Assembly: GCF_052327305.1 (NCBI RefSeq)
Contig: NZ_CP182486.1
Coordinates: 2,232,001 to 2,296,000, forward strand
Length of the DNA: 64,000 bases
Reading direction: 5' to 3'
DNA from: Sphingobium sp052327305
Lineage (GTDB): Bacteria > Pseudomonadota > Alphaproteobacteria > Sphingomonadales > Sphingomonadaceae
Shown here: in pieces, positions 8,933 through 17,970 of the stretch
Layout: every line of letters starts with the position of its first letter
Position numbering within the stretch: position 1 is the first letter of the stretch
Program-made: the position numbers and the translations under genes
Notes under the pieces: generated by a model
Told to the model about the DNA's origin: nothing
Databases searched by the model: none
Seen by the model: the letters and a program-made list of their open reading frames with translations, nothing else

Positions 8933-8975
8933 AAGAAGGGTGGGCGCGGCCAAGCTGCACCCACCCTTCTTTTTT
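8933..8975 (+). terminator. Rho-independent terminator
   Basis: A 12-bp perfect inverted repeat (AAGAAGGGTGGG at 8933-8944 with CCCACCCTTCTT at 8960-8971) has a 15-base loop and runs into six T residues (8970-8975). It lies 30 bases after the small exported protein gene and close to the end of the convergent glycine-zipper gene. Confidence 0.9.
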
Positions 8976-8993
8976 GGCGGCGTTGATTCCGTT

Positions 8994-9299
8994 TTAGCGG
9001 CAGCGGCGCTTGCTATCCACTTCCTTGCCGATCAGCGCGCCCGCGGCGGCACCGAGCACGGTGCCCGTCGTGCGGTCTCCGCGCGTATCGATCGTGCGGC
9101 CAAGCAGAGCACCACCGACGCCACCGACGATCAGGCCGGTCGTGCCGTCCGATTTGCGGCAATATGTGCGACCATCGCGTCCGCGCCATTCGCGATACTC
9201 GTAATTACGCTTTCTCGCCTGCGCCCCCTCGACAGGGGCGGCAAAGGTGGCGGGAATGGCAAGGCTCACCGCTGCGAGGCCCAGCATCAGGCGTTTCAT
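8994..9299 (-). CDS. Glycine-zipper surface protein
   Basis: A 101-residue exported protein. The signal peptide (MKRLMLGLAAVSLAIPATFAA) is followed by a short charged linker with one Cys, then a glycine-zipper segment of the 2TM type (GLIVGGVGGALLG, then TVLGAAAGALIGKEVD). The ATG at 9299 has a strong ribosome-binding site (GGAGAAAG) just upstream. Proteins of this kind sit in or on the outer membrane; the exact role is unknown. Confidence 0.85.
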   Translation of the reverse strand: MKRLMLGLAAVSLAIPATFAAPVEGAQARKRNYEYREWRGRDGRTYCRKSDGTTGLIVGGVGGALLGRTIDTRGDRTTGTVLGAAAGALIGKEVDSKRRCR

Positions 9300-9997
9300 G
9301 GTTCTTTCTCCTCCGTACAAATCTCTTAATGCAAATCAGAATGCGCCAATGATGACCAATGTTGCATGAACCTCCGGCAACACGGCGAAACGACGGTGTT
9401 CATCGACGAAATGTGGGCATTTACCGGTGGTTGAGAGCCTGCGCATGGAACTGTCCACAGACTTGTCCACCGCTATCCACAACATGCTGCTCGGCTGTCG
9501 TAAAAACGTCTTTGAACGACTCGCGATTGGTGAGACGATTTCCTATCGAAGGTCAGAAATTCCCTGAGAAATCAGAGAATTGACTGGAAGAAGGCGAAGG
9601 CTGGAACGCATCCGTGCGGTCTAGCGGAACCGGAATGTTCGCAATGCCACAGGCGCGTGAGGCGTCCGCCCGCAAGACCAGTGGCAACAGCGGCATTTTT
9701 CGGCAGGACGGGGCCGTCTAGGTCATCGTCCGCCACAAAAGCGATAGGCGATATGCGAAAGCGTTGCGCCAGGTCGATCCGGCTTCGGCCTTGTGCCCGA
9801 AGCGGAGCAAGATGACAGCGAGGCCCGTTCGGGTACGCATCATCGGCAGGGACGGTGGGGCCGCAAGGCTCGGTAGGTCATGCCAAACATCGCGATGCAG
9901 CGCCCCCTGCCGGGGATGATGCAGCGGGATGCAGTGGGGGTCGGCAGCAATGCCGGCCCCCATTTCGCATGATGGTCCCGCAGGATAGAAGAGCGCC
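9300..9997. other. Gene-poor interval with a cluster of DnaA-box-like motifs
   Basis: About 700 bases in which I find no convincing gene. Open frames at 9359-9583 (+) and 9718-9999 (-) lack a ribosome-binding site and any family resemblance. The notable content is three DnaA-box-like nonamers in one orientation within 32 bases: CTGTCCACA (9450-9458), TTGTCCACC (9463-9471) and CTATCCACA (9473-9481). A lower-GC patch follows (about 9530-9590). Otherwise nothing is recognised. Confidence 0.5.
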
Positions 9998-10537
9998 ATG
10001 ACGCTGATCTTCCTTTACGGCCACGCAGCCTCCGGCAAGCTGACAGTTGGCCGGGCGCTTGCGGCGCAAACCGGCTTTCCGCTCTTTCACAATCATCTTG
10101 TCGTGGATGCAGTTGCTTCGGTCTTCCCGTTTGGCTCGCCCCAATTCGCGAAGCTGCGCGAACGCTGGTGGCTGGAGATGATCGAGGCCGCCGCACGGGG
10201 GGATCAGTCGCTGATCTTCACCTTCGCGCCCGAAGCGAGCGTCGCCGCCGACTTTCCCCAGCGCGCAAAGGCAGTGGTGGAGGCGGCGGGAGGAGATGTG
10301 CTTTTCGTAAAACTCATCGTCGGTGTACAGGAGCAGCTTCGCCGGATCGACAATGCCGACCGGGCGCAGTTCGGCAAATTGCGCGACCCCGCGCTGCTTC
10401 AGGCGTTGCGCCCGCAATTCGAGGCCTGTCTTGCGGCGATGCCGGACCCCGCAGTCACGATCGACACGCGTGCGGTGACACCGGACGATGCGGCAGCGCT
10501 CATCGTGGCGCAGCTTCAGGCCGCGGCCAGAGGATAG
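9998..10537 (+). CDS. P-loop kinase-like ATP-binding protein
   Basis: A 179-residue single-domain P-loop protein. The nucleotide-binding loop is GHAASGKLT at residues 8-16, the variant GxxxxGKLT form found in shikimate/gluconate kinase-like proteins of the AAA_18/AAA_33 type. A conserved HNHLVVDAV segment follows, with strands ending in LIFTF and LFVKL. The substrate is unknown; small-molecule phosphorylation is the default guess. Its last 22 bases overlap the convergent thpR gene. Confidence 0.78.
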   Translation: MTLIFLYGHAASGKLTVGRALAAQTGFPLFHNHLVVDAVASVFPFGSPQFAKLRERWWLEMIEAAARGDQSLIFTFAPEASVAADFPQRAKAVVEAAGGDVLFVKLIVGVQEQLRRIDNADRAQFGKLRDPALLQALRPQFEACLAAMPDPAVTIDTRAVTPDDAAALIVAQLQAAARG

Positions 10538-11058
10538 CGCGCGACGCATTCATAAGCGGCGCCCTCGTGTCCCAGATGGCTCTCGTAGAGCCGGAAGTCG
10601 TTCACTTGCCATGCCGGGGAAGAAAGCCCGCCATGGAGCGCCATGAAGCCGTCGATCGGCCCCGCCTGGCTGCCGAAGCGCGCCAGGGTGATGTGCGGCA
10701 AATAGGTCCGGCCTTCCGGTGGCAAGCCGAGGCGGATGAGCGCCTGATCGACCTTGCGGTGGAGGCGGGCCAGCGCATCATGAGGGCGGACGCCGGCCCA
10801 GAGCGCATCGATCCGTCCGCGCCGGTCGAACTGGCCAATGCCATCGAGCGCAATGGGAAAGGCGGTATCATGCACCGAGCCGAGCGCCGCAGCGACATCC
10901 TCGGCCATTCGCCGATCCACCTCCCCAATGAAGCGGACTGTGAGGTGAAGCTGCTCGTCGCTCTGCCAGCGGGCATGGTGGACGCCGCCCATGAGGCGCA
11001 GCAATTGCGCACGGACCTCGCGGGGCGGCCGGAGGGCAACGAAGAGGCGGTGGGTCAT
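10516..11058 (-). CDS. thpR: RNA 2',3'-cyclic phosphodiesterase
   Basis: A 180-residue 2H-phosphoesterase of the ThpR/LigT family, which hydrolyses 2',3'-cyclic phosphate ends of RNA. Both HxTx catalytic motifs are present: HLTV at residues 38-41 and HITL at 122-125, each followed by the expected strand (RFIGEV, ARFG). The N-terminus MTHRLFVALRPP is typical. It is convergent with, and overlaps by 22 bases, the P-loop kinase-like gene. Length agrees with the family. Confidence 0.92.
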   Translation of the reverse strand: MTHRLFVALRPPREVRAQLLRLMGGVHHARWQSDEQLHLTVRFIGEVDRRMAEDVAAALGSVHDTAFPIALDGIGQFDRRGRIDALWAGVRPHDALARLHRKVDQALIRLGLPPEGRTYLPHITLARFGSQAGPIDGFMALHGGLSSPAWQVNDFRLYESHLGHEGAAYECVARYPLAAA

Positions 11059-11116
11059 CGGGCGATCATCCTTACCACTCCCAGCTTGAGAGCTAGAGCA
11101 TATGTTGCTTCTATTT

Positions 11117-11196
11117 CGTCATCCCGGCCCTGAGCCGGGATCCCGCTTCTTCTGCACGAAAAGGCAGCTGGACCCCGGGTCGAGCCCGGGGTGACG
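11117..11196. repeat. Double-hairpin intergenic repeat, copy 1
   Basis: An 80-base element bounded by inverted ends (CGTCATCCCGG and CCGGGGTGACG). It contains two GC-rich hairpins: ATCCCGG...CCGGGAT at 11121-11141 and ACCCCGGG...CCCGGGGT near 11172-11192. A second copy of the same design is at 33612-33695. This architecture is that of REP/BIME-like intergenic repeats. Confidence 0.85.
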
Positions 11197-11261
11197 AAGA
11201 ATGATATGCGTCCTCACAGTAGCATGGCCGGCCCGCCAGGAGCACAGCAAAGCAGCATAAG

Positions 11262-11290
11262 AAAAGGGCCGGAGATCGCTCCCCGGCCCC
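11262..11290 (-). terminator. groESL terminator
   Basis: Read on the minus strand, a GGGCC / GGAG stem closes on CTCC / GGCCC around a CGAT loop, with a small bulge, and runs into TTTTC. It lies about 60 bases past the groEL stop. Confidence 0.75.
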
Positions 11291-11347
11291 TTCCTGTATC
11301 CTCGCGAAGGCGGTGGACCTGATGGTCCGTGCCGCCCCGGACTTGGC

Positions 11348-12991
11348 TTAGAAGTCCATACCGCCCATGCCGCCCATGCCGCCGCCGCCCATGGGCATTG
11401 CCGGCTTGTCTTCGGGCAGCTCGCTCACCGCCGCTTCGGTGGTGATGAGCAGGCCAGCGACCGAAGCCGCATTCTGCAGGGCAGTGCGAACCACCTTGGT
11501 CGGATCGATCACGCCAGCCGAAACCAGATTCTCGTACACGTCGGTCGCGGCGTTGAAGCCGAAGGACGTATCCGACTGGTCGAGCAGCTTGCCCGAGACG
11601 ACCGCGCCGTCATGGCCGGCATTGGCCGCGATCTGACGGACGAGAGCCGTCAGCGACTTGCGAACGATGTCGATGCCGCGAGTCTGGTCCTCGTTGATGC
11701 CGGTCAGGCCATCGAGAGCCTTGGTCGCGTAGAGCAGCGCTGTGCCGCCGCCGGGGACGATGCCCTCTTCGACAGCTGCGCGGGTCGCGTGAAGCGCGTC
11801 ATCGACGCGATCCTTGCGCTCCTTCACTTCGACTTCCGAAGCGCCACCGACCTTGATGACGGCCACGCCGCCAGCCAGCTTGGCAAGACGCTCCTGGAGC
11901 TTCTCACGGTCGTAGTCCGAGGTCGTGACCTCGATCTGCGCGCGGATCTGCTCAGTGCGGCCCTTGATCGCGTCGGCTTCACCGGCGCCATCGACGATGG
12001 TGGTGTTGTCCTTGTCGATCGAGACGCGCTTAGCGGTGCCGAGCATGCCGAGCGTGACGTTCTCGAGCTTGATGCCGAGATCCTCGGAGATCACTTCGCC
12101 CTTGGTCAGGACAGCGATGTCCTCAAGCATCGCCTTGCGACGATCGCCGAAGCCGGGCGCCTTGACGGCAGCGATCTTCAGGCCGCCACGCAGCTTGTTG
12201 ACGACGAGCGTGGCCAGAGCCTCACCCTCGATGTCCTCGGCGATGATGAGCAGCGGACGACCCGACTGCACCACGGCCTCCAGGATCGGCAGCAGCGCCT
12301 GGAGCGACGACAGCTTCTTCTCATGGATGAGGATGTAGGGGTCGGAAAGCTCGACCTGCATCTTCTCGGGATTGGTGATGAAGTAGGGCGAGAGGTAACC
12401 GCGGTCGAACTGCATGCCCTCGACGACGTCCAGCTCGAACTCGAGACCCTTGGCCTCCTCGACGGTGATGACGCCTTCCTTGCCGACCTTTTCCATGGCT
12501 TCGGCGATCTTCTCGCCGACTTCCTTGTCGCCATTGGCCGAGATGATGCCGACCTGAGCGATCTCGCTCGAACCGGCGACCGGCTTCGAACGGGCCTTCA
12601 CGTCCTCGACGACCTTGGTCACGGCGAGATCGATGCCGCGCTTGAGGTCCATCGGGTTCATGCCGGCGGCCACCGACTTCATGCCCTCGCGAACGATCGC
12701 CTGAGCGAGAACGGTCGCGGTGGTGGTGCCGTCACCGGCGATGTCGTTGGTCTTCGAGGCCACTTCGCGCACCATCTGGGCGCCCATGTTCTCGAACTTG
12801 TCCTTGAGCTCGATTTCCTTGGCGACCGACACACCGTCCTTGGTGATGCGGGGCGCGCCGAAGCTCTTGTCGATAACGACGTTGCGGCCCTTGGGGCCGA
12901 GCGTTACCTTTACGGCATCGGCGAGAATGTCGACGCCCTTGAGGATGCGTTCGCGCGCGTCACGCGAGAATTTCACGTCCTTCGCTGCCAT
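11348..12991 (-). CDS. groEL: Chaperonin GroEL (60 kDa)
   Basis: A 547-residue ATP-dependent chaperonin subunit that forms the double-ring folding chamber with GroES. The whole family pattern is present: N-terminal AAKDVKFSRDARE, the ATP loop KVTLGPKGRNVVIDKSFG, GDGTTTATVLAQAI, the apical-domain region around FDRGYLSPYFIT, and the GGM-repeat tail ending MGGMGGMDF. Length is standard. It is the distal gene of groES-groEL, 38 bases after groES, under the CIRCE operator at 13445. The intact tail suggests the housekeeping copy. Confidence 0.98.
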   Translation of the reverse strand: MAAKDVKFSRDARERILKGVDILADAVKVTLGPKGRNVVIDKSFGAPRITKDGVSVAKEIELKDKFENMGAQMVREVASKTNDIAGDGTTTATVLAQAIVREGMKSVAAGMNPMDLKRGIDLAVTKVVEDVKARSKPVAGSSEIAQVGIISANGDKEVGEKIAEAMEKVGKEGVITVEEAKGLEFELDVVEGMQFDRGYLSPYFITNPEKMQVELSDPYILIHEKKLSSLQALLPILEAVVQSGRPLLIIAEDIEGEALATLVVNKLRGGLKIAAVKAPGFGDRRKAMLEDIAVLTKGEVISEDLGIKLENVTLGMLGTAKRVSIDKDNTTIVDGAGEADAIKGRTEQIRAQIEVTTSDYDREKLQERLAKLAGGVAVIKVGGASEVEVKERKDRVDDALHATRAAVEEGIVPGGGTALLYATKALDGLTGINEDQTRGIDIVRKSLTALVRQIAANAGHDGAVVSGKLLDQSDTSFGFNAATDVYENLVSAGVIDPTKVVRTALQNAASVAGLLITTEAAVSELPEDKPAMPMGGGGMGGMGGMDF

Positions 12992-13029
12992 GATCTATTC
13001 CTTCCTTAGAGTTCGGGGGAGATGCGAAA

Positions 13030-13317
13030 TCAGGCGATCACGCCCAGAATGTCGCTCTCTTTCATGATGAGAAGGTCTTCACCGTCGACCTTGACCTCGG
13101 TGCCCGACCACTTGCCGAACAGGATGCGATCGCCGGTCTTCACGTCGAGCGGGGTCACCTTGCCATCCTCGGCCTTGGCGCCTGTGCCGACGGAGACGAT
13201 CTCGCCTTCCTGTGGCTTTTCCTTGGCGGTGTCGGGGATGATGATGCCGCCGGCGGTCTTCTCTTCCGCCTCGATACGGCGAACGAGCACGCGGTCGTGC
13301 AACGGACGAAATGCCAT
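13030..13317 (-). CDS. groES: Co-chaperonin GroES (10 kDa)
   Basis: A 95-residue co-chaperonin that caps the GroEL ring. The signature FRPLHDRVLVRRIEAEEKTAGGIIIPDT is at the N-terminus (mobile loop KTAGGIIIPD), with GDRILFGKWSGTEVK and the final ESDILGVIA strand. It is the promoter-proximal gene of groES-groEL. The CIRCE element lies about 130 bases upstream, which implies repression by HrcA; hrcA itself is not in the window. Confidence 0.98.
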   Translation of the reverse strand: MAFRPLHDRVLVRRIEAEEKTAGGIIIPDTAKEKPQEGEIVSVGTGAKAEDGKVTPLDVKTGDRILFGKWSGTEVKVDGEDLLIMKESDILGVIA

Positions 13318-13444
13318 TAGCGTTTCCTTTCCATGTTGGCGGAACCGGCGTGGATATAGAGCCCCTTTGGAAATGCTGCGATGCAGGCTTGAACCTCACC
13401 GCACGCGCCCTACGTCCCTGCCTTCTCCGCACGCGAATAAGCTG

Positions 13445-13471
13445 TTAGCACTCCCGTAACAGGAGTGCCAA
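13445..13471 (-). promoter_or_regulatory. CIRCE operator (HrcA site) of groESL
   Basis: TTAGCACTC (13445-13453), a nine-base spacer, then GAGTGCCAA (13463-13471). This is the CIRCE consensus with a single mismatch in the right arm. Known role: HrcA repressor binding upstream of groESL. Confidence 0.95.
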
Positions 13472-13685
13472 CGCCGGCCATATGGGGCGGTCTAATCTTC
13501 CGTCAAGGGCTGCGCACGCTTAAGGATACAAAATGTTCCCGGACGTGGTGACCGCGCGGCGGGCCGAGGAATCATGCCGTGGGCAGTGGCCGCACAAATG
13601 CGATGAACCGAGCGGGGCATTAACTTCATCATAAAGCGCATCGGCGAGAGCAGCCGGGAGAAACCACGTCACAGGATCTGCTCAC

Positions 13686-14357
13686 ATGCTCCCCAAACTT
13701 CTTCTGTCCTCTCTTGCTGTGTCTCTGGCCGCAGTTGCGACGCCTGCTTTCGCACAAAGCGACGATGCGCACATTACCATCGGCGTTACCGGCGGCTCCC
13801 TCGGCGTCGGTCCTTCGATCGGCTACCGGATCAACGAGACTATCGGCATTCGCGCTGACGCCACTTTTCTTGGCGTAAGTCACGGCTTCGATTCCGACGA
13901 TGTGCGCTATGACGGCGACGTGCGCCTGCGCTCCGGTGGCGTCCAGGCGGATATTTATCCGTTCGGCGGGGGCTTCCGCCTTTCGGGCGGTGTGCGGATC
14001 AACGGCAATCGGGTGAACGCAACAGGAAAGCCCAATGCGACCACCTACACGTTCAATGGTGTCACCTATCAGGTGAGCGATGTCGGCACGGTCAGCACCC
14101 GGACCGAGATCAAGGACGTCGCGCCCACGCTGACGCTTGGCTATGGCGGCGGCATGGGCCGGGGCTTCGCCTTCGGCATCGATGCGGGCGTGATGTTCCA
14201 GGGCCGCGTGCGTATCCAGCCGATCACCTATACCGGCCCGCTGCAGAACGCTGCGCTCGCCGCCAACCTAGAGGCCGAGCGCCAGAGCCTCCAGAGGGAT
14301 ATCGACGACTATAAGCTCTACCCGATCCTCCAGATCGGTCTTGGCTATCGCTTCTGA
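13686..14357 (+). CDS. Outer-membrane beta-barrel protein
   Basis: A 223-residue exported protein. The signal peptide ends ATPAFA before QSDDA. The mature part is made of alternating amphipathic strands (ITIGVTGGSLGVGPSIGYRI, GGFRLSGGVRINGNRV, PTLTLGYGGGMG) and ends in the outer-membrane signature GLGYRF with a terminal Phe recognised by the BAM complex. Size suggests an eight-stranded barrel. The ligand or role is unknown; it resembles general outer-membrane proteins rather than a named porin. An imperfect GC-rich hairpin follows at 14394-14425, without a T-run. Confidence 0.85.
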   Translation: MLPKLLLSSLAVSLAAVATPAFAQSDDAHITIGVTGGSLGVGPSIGYRINETIGIRADATFLGVSHGFDSDDVRYDGDVRLRSGGVQADIYPFGGGFRLSGGVRINGNRVNATGKPNATTYTFNGVTYQVSDVGTVSTRTEIKDVAPTLTLGYGGGMGRGFAFGIDAGVMFQGRVRIQPITYTGPLQNAALAANLEAERQSLQRDIDDYKLYPILQIGLGYRF

Positions 14358-14488
14358 GCTTTGCGAACGGCTCATCACCGATAGGGCCGAATTGGGGCGT
14401 GGACGCGGGAAGTCGTCCGCGCCCCATTGTCGTTTGACCCGGTAGCGCCTAGGTCTCCGGCCATGACCATCTCGCAAAGGATGCCGCA

Positions 14489-16387
14489 TTGGGCTTCGTG
14501 AAATCCGCCTGGCGCATACTGGTTGCCATCAAGGACGGACTCGTCCTGCTCTTCCTGCTGCTGTTCTTCGCGATGATTTATGCAGCGCTCAAATTCTCGG
14601 GCGGTCCTCCCGCGGCCCCTTCCTCCGGTGCGCTGCTGCTGAAGCTGGATGGCCCGATCGTCGAGCAGCCAGCGGAAGGCGACAGCTTCTCGCGGATCGC
14701 GGGCAGCGGGACGGTGCGTGAGATTCGCCTGCGCGATTTGATCCACGCGATCGAAACCGCCGCCAGAGACAGCGCAGTGAAGGCTGTCGTGATCGATGCA
14801 GGCGTCTTCGGCGGCGGCGGACAGGTCGCGATGATGCGGGTGGGGCAGGCGCTGGACGAGGCGCGCGCCGCCGGCAAGCCGGTGCTGATCCGCGCAGGCC
14901 TCTACGACGACGATAGTTATATGCTGGCCGCACATGCGAGCGAGGTCTGGCTCGATCCGCTGGGCATGGTCGCGGTGACGGGGCCGGGCGGCTCGAACCT
15001 TTATTATAAGGGGCTGATCGACAAGCTCGGCGCCAATGTCCACGTCTACCGGGTCGGCACCTACAAGAGCTTCGTCGAGCCTTATATTCGGGCCGACCAG
15101 TCCGCCCCGGCCAAGGAAGCCAATCAGGCGCTCGTCTCGACCCTGTGGGAAAACTGGCTCGCCAATGTCGAGAAGGCGCGCGTCAAGGCCAAGATCCGCG
15201 CCTATATCGCTGATCCAGTCGGGCTCTCCCGTGCGAATGGCGGAGACATGGCCAAGGCGGCGCTGGCCTCCGGCCTTGTCGACAAGCTGGGCGATGAAGG
15301 CACATTCGAAAAGCGCGTCGCGGAAATCGCGGGGGAGAGCACGGTCGAGGGGAAAACGACCTTCGCGGCGATCCCGCTCAAGCGCTATCTTGCGCGCAAG
15401 CCCTTGCCGACTAGCGGGGGCGTGGCCGTGGTCACGGTAGCGGGCGACATTGTGGACGGCGAGGCCGGTCCGGGCACGGCGGCGGGCACGTCCGTGGCCG
15501 CGCTGGTGAAGAAGGCAATCGACGACGACGCCACCAAGGCGATCGTGCTCAGGGTCGACTCGCCCGGCGGCTCAGTGACGGGCGCCGAGACGATCCGCGC
15601 GGCGCTGATGGAAGCGAAGGAGGCCAAGCTCCCCGTGGTGGTCTCCATGGGCAATGTCGCGGCATCGGGCGGCTACTGGGTAAGCACCACGGCGGATCGC
15701 ATTTTCGCCGAACCCTCGACGATTACGGGATCGATCGGCGTATTCGGCATCATCCCCAGCTTCGAGACGACATTGGCCAAGGCGGGCATCACCACGGACG
15801 GCGTGAAGGCGACGCCGCTCTCCGGTGAGCCGGACGTCACCGGCGGCATCTCGCCGGCTTTCGACGCACTCGCGCAGGCAAGCGTAGAGGATCTTTATCG
15901 CCGGTTCGTCGGCCTCGTGGCAGGTGCGCGCAAGATGACGCCCGCCCGCGTCGACGAGATCGCGCAAGGACGGGTGTGGGACGGAGGAACGGCACGGCAG
16001 ATCGGGCTGGTGGATCAGTTCGGTGGTTTGGACGATGCCGTCGCGGCCGCTGCGAAGCTGGCGGGCCTCTCGGGCGTGCAGGCTCAGGCGCGCTACATAG
16101 ATCCCGAGCCGGACAAGCTGGCAGCCTTCCTCGACCAACTGACAGATGATGAGGCAGGGTCCGGCGCAGCCGTGCGGGGGCAGGCGACCAATATGTTGGA
16201 CGTTGCGGCTCGCAACCAGCGTGCTTTGGCGTCTCGGGTCGTCACGGATATGCAGGCGATCGTGGACGGGCCGGCCGTGCGGGCCGACTGTCTCGAATGT
16301 CGTGCGTTCTCAAAAGCGAGGCCGCACGCGGATGCTGCCGGAGCGAGCTGGCTCCTCTGGCTGGGCCGTCTGGTCGGCGTCTACTAA
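14489..16387 (+). CDS. sppA: Signal peptide peptidase SppA, 67K type
   Basis: A 632-residue inner-membrane serine protease that degrades cleaved signal peptides. One N-terminal membrane segment (about residues 17-36) precedes two tandem S49 domains. The catalytic Lys is K193 (GTYKSF) in the first repeat and the Ser is S393 (AASGGYW) in the second, as in long bacterial SppA. The start is TTG at 14489, eight bases after AAAGG; the ATG at 14481 is out of frame. The last four bases overlap the convergent TRIC-type gene. The C-terminal tail beyond the second domain looks variable. Confidence 0.92.
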   Translation: MGFVKSAWRILVAIKDGLVLLFLLLFFAMIYAALKFSGGPPAAPSSGALLLKLDGPIVEQPAEGDSFSRIAGSGTVREIRLRDLIHAIETAARDSAVKAVVIDAGVFGGGGQVAMMRVGQALDEARAAGKPVLIRAGLYDDDSYMLAAHASEVWLDPLGMVAVTGPGGSNLYYKGLIDKLGANVHVYRVGTYKSFVEPYIRADQSAPAKEANQALVSTLWENWLANVEKARVKAKIRAYIADPVGLSRANGGDMAKAALASGLVDKLGDEGTFEKRVAEIAGESTVEGKTTFAAIPLKRYLARKPLPTSGGVAVVTVAGDIVDGEAGPGTAAGTSVAALVKKAIDDDATKAIVLRVDSPGGSVTGAETIRAALMEAKEAKLPVVVSMGNVAASGGYWVSTTADRIFAEPSTITGSIGVFGIIPSFETTLAKAGITTDGVKATPLSGEPDVTGGISPAFDALAQASVEDLYRRFVGLVAGARKMTPARVDEIAQGRVWDGGTARQIGLVDQFGGLDDAVAAAAKLAGLSGVQAQARYIDPEPDKLAAFLDQLTDDEAGSGAAVRGQATNMLDVAARNQRALASRVVTDMQAIVDGPAVRADCLECRAFSKARPHADAAGASWLLWLGRLVGVY

Positions 16388-17013
16388 GGACGATAGCCCG
16401 GCAGGTGCAGTCCCTTCAGCATCGCGAAGGCGCGTAGAGCAAAACCGGCGAACGACGCCAAGACGCCGGCAACGCCCACTGGCACGCCGATGCTGACCAG
16501 CGTGACATGCAGCATGGCGGCAAAGGCAGCGGCGGTCACATAAAGCTCCGGCCTCAGCAGGATCGACGGTTCGCCTGCCAGAAGATCGCGAATGATGCCG
16601 CCCACGCAGCCGGTGATGACGCCCATGAGACCAGCGACGAACGGATTGATCCCGAAGCTCATGGCCTTCGCCGCGCCGATCACCGCGAAGGCGGCGAGAC
16701 CGATTGCATCCAGCCAATCGAGCGCGCGCAAGCTCCAGAAGCGATGAGGCGTCACCCAGACAAGCAGCGCGGCGCCAAGGCACGCAGCCGCAGTCACATT
16801 GTCGTGAATCCAGAAGACCGGCGCGCCGATCAGCAGATCGCGCACCGTGCCGCCCCCAACGCCAGTTATAAGGGCGAAGAAACAGAAAGTGACGAGTGTC
16901 TGGCCGAGCCGCGCCGCGGCGAGTGCGCCGGAAACGGCGAAGACGCTGGTGCCGACATAGCTCAGCGTCTGCAGCGCGACATCAAGGGGTATAGCAAGAG
17001 ATGGCGCGGCCAT
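16384..17013 (-). CDS. TRIC/UPF0126-type membrane protein (YicG-like)
   Basis: A 209-residue inner-membrane protein with about seven hydrophobic segments arranged as two UPF0126 repeats. Each repeat carries the conserved glycine-rich helix: GVGGGTVRDLLIG in the first and GCVGGIIRDLLAG in the second. Bacterial members are structurally related to TRIC cation channels, so ion conduction is likely; the physiological substrate is not established. The gene ends inside the stop region of sppA (four-base convergent overlap). Confidence 0.9.
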   Translation of the reverse strand: MAAPSLAIPLDVALQTLSYVGTSVFAVSGALAAARLGQTLVTFCFFALITGVGGGTVRDLLIGAPVFWIHDNVTAAACLGAALLVWVTPHRFWSLRALDWLDAIGLAAFAVIGAAKAMSFGINPFVAGLMGVITGCVGGIIRDLLAGEPSILLRPELYVTAAAFAAMLHVTLVSIGVPVGVAGVLASFAGFALRAFAMLKGLHLPGYRP

Positions 17014-17095
17014 GCCGCTCGATACCAGCGCGTATCGCTGTCGTCACGTGTGGAGAGCCGCGCAGTCCGATGCGGCCCTCCACACGCGAACCTCG

Positions 17096-17773
17096 TCAGG
17101 CGCCGTCGACCGCCGGCACGATCTTGATCTCGACCCGGCGATTCTGCGCCTTGCCTTCCGGCGTCTCGTTGCTGGCAATGGGCTGCATCTCGCCATAGCC
17201 GCGCGTGGAGATGCGGACGGACTGCACGCCATGGCTGGACAGATAGTCCGCCACGCTCTGCGCGCGCCGTTCCGAAAGGGTCTGGTTATAGGCTTCAGCG
17301 CCGTCGGAATCGGTGTGGCCCAGCACATCGATCATGGTCTTGGGATATTCGGAAAGCGTGCTCGCAACCTGATCGAGCGTGCCCCGGAATTGCGGCTGAA
17401 TTGCCGCCTGGTTCGTTGCGAAGGTGATGCCGGAAGGCATGCGCAGGAGCAGATCGTCGCCCTGACGCACGACGTCCACGCCGGTTCCCGCGGTCTGCTG
17501 GCGCAGCTTCCTCTCCTGCGCGTCCATATAGGCGCCAACGCCCGCGCCGGCGATCGCGCCGATGCCCGCGCCGACGATCTTCTCGGTCCGGTCGCGCCGT
17601 CCGCCCAATATGTCGCCGAGCAGATAGCCGCCGAGCGCGCCGCCCGCGCCGCCGATCGCCGCCTTGGAAATCTTGCGCTCGCCGGTGACCGGATCGGTCG
17701 TGCAGGCGGAGAGGGTGATCGCCGCGAGGCAGGCTGTGCCCACACTGCGGATCAGGAGGGAATGGCGCTTCAT
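17096..17773 (-). CDS. OmpA-family lipoprotein with glycine zipper
   Basis: A 225-residue lipoprotein. The signal peptide ends in the lipobox LSAC with the acylated C24. A glycine-zipper region follows (AAIGGAGGALGGYLLGD, then GAGIGAIAGAGVGAYMD), and then a C-terminal OmpA domain with the peptidoglycan-binding signature NQTLSERRAQSVADYL and the GYGE strand. It resembles YiaD-type proteins that tie the outer membrane to peptidoglycan. ATG 17773 has GGAGAC upstream; the longer frame to 17905 would bury the lipobox and is rejected. It diverges from the CorC-like gene. Confidence 0.92.
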   Translation of the reverse strand: MKRHSLLIRSVGTACLAAITLSACTTDPVTGERKISKAAIGGAGGALGGYLLGDILGGRRDRTEKIVGAGIGAIAGAGVGAYMDAQERKLRQQTAGTGVDVVRQGDDLLLRMPSGITFATNQAAIQPQFRGTLDQVASTLSEYPKTMIDVLGHTDSDGAEAYNQTLSERRAQSVADYLSSHGVQSVRISTRGYGEMQPIASNETPEGKAQNRRVEIKIVPAVDGA

Positions 17774-17970
17774 GACAAGTCTCCTCTGTCTCGTTCCTGC
17801 TGTGCGACGGCTCTCGCTTGGCCGGCCACACGAATGGGGAGGCCAATAAGCACGGCAAGCTGAACGCGAGAAGAATGATCTCGATAGCGAAACGTTCCGG
17901 ATCATTTCGTTTTCGGTGCGCTGTTGAACTTGTCCAGATCAATCAAATACGGCAAAAGGGCGCGCTCAAC

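Noticed and set aside
9450..9481. Chromosomal replication origin
   Set aside because: DnaA-box-like nonamers are present, but there is no dnaA, hemE, parAB or gidA-type context and no strong AT-rich unwinding element.
9718..9999. 93-codon minus-strand frame divergent from the P-loop kinase gene
   Set aside because: No ribosome-binding site, Pro/Arg/His-rich sequence and no domain.
11612..13009. 465-codon open frame on the plus strand opposite groEL
   Set aside because: A mirror of strongly biased groEL codon use; it is Asp/Leu/His-repetitive, has no ribosome-binding site and lies fully under a certain gene.
14394..14425. GC-rich hairpin after the outer-membrane protein gene as a terminator
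   Set aside because: The stem is good, but it is followed by ATTG rather than a T-run, so it is left uncalled as a terminator.
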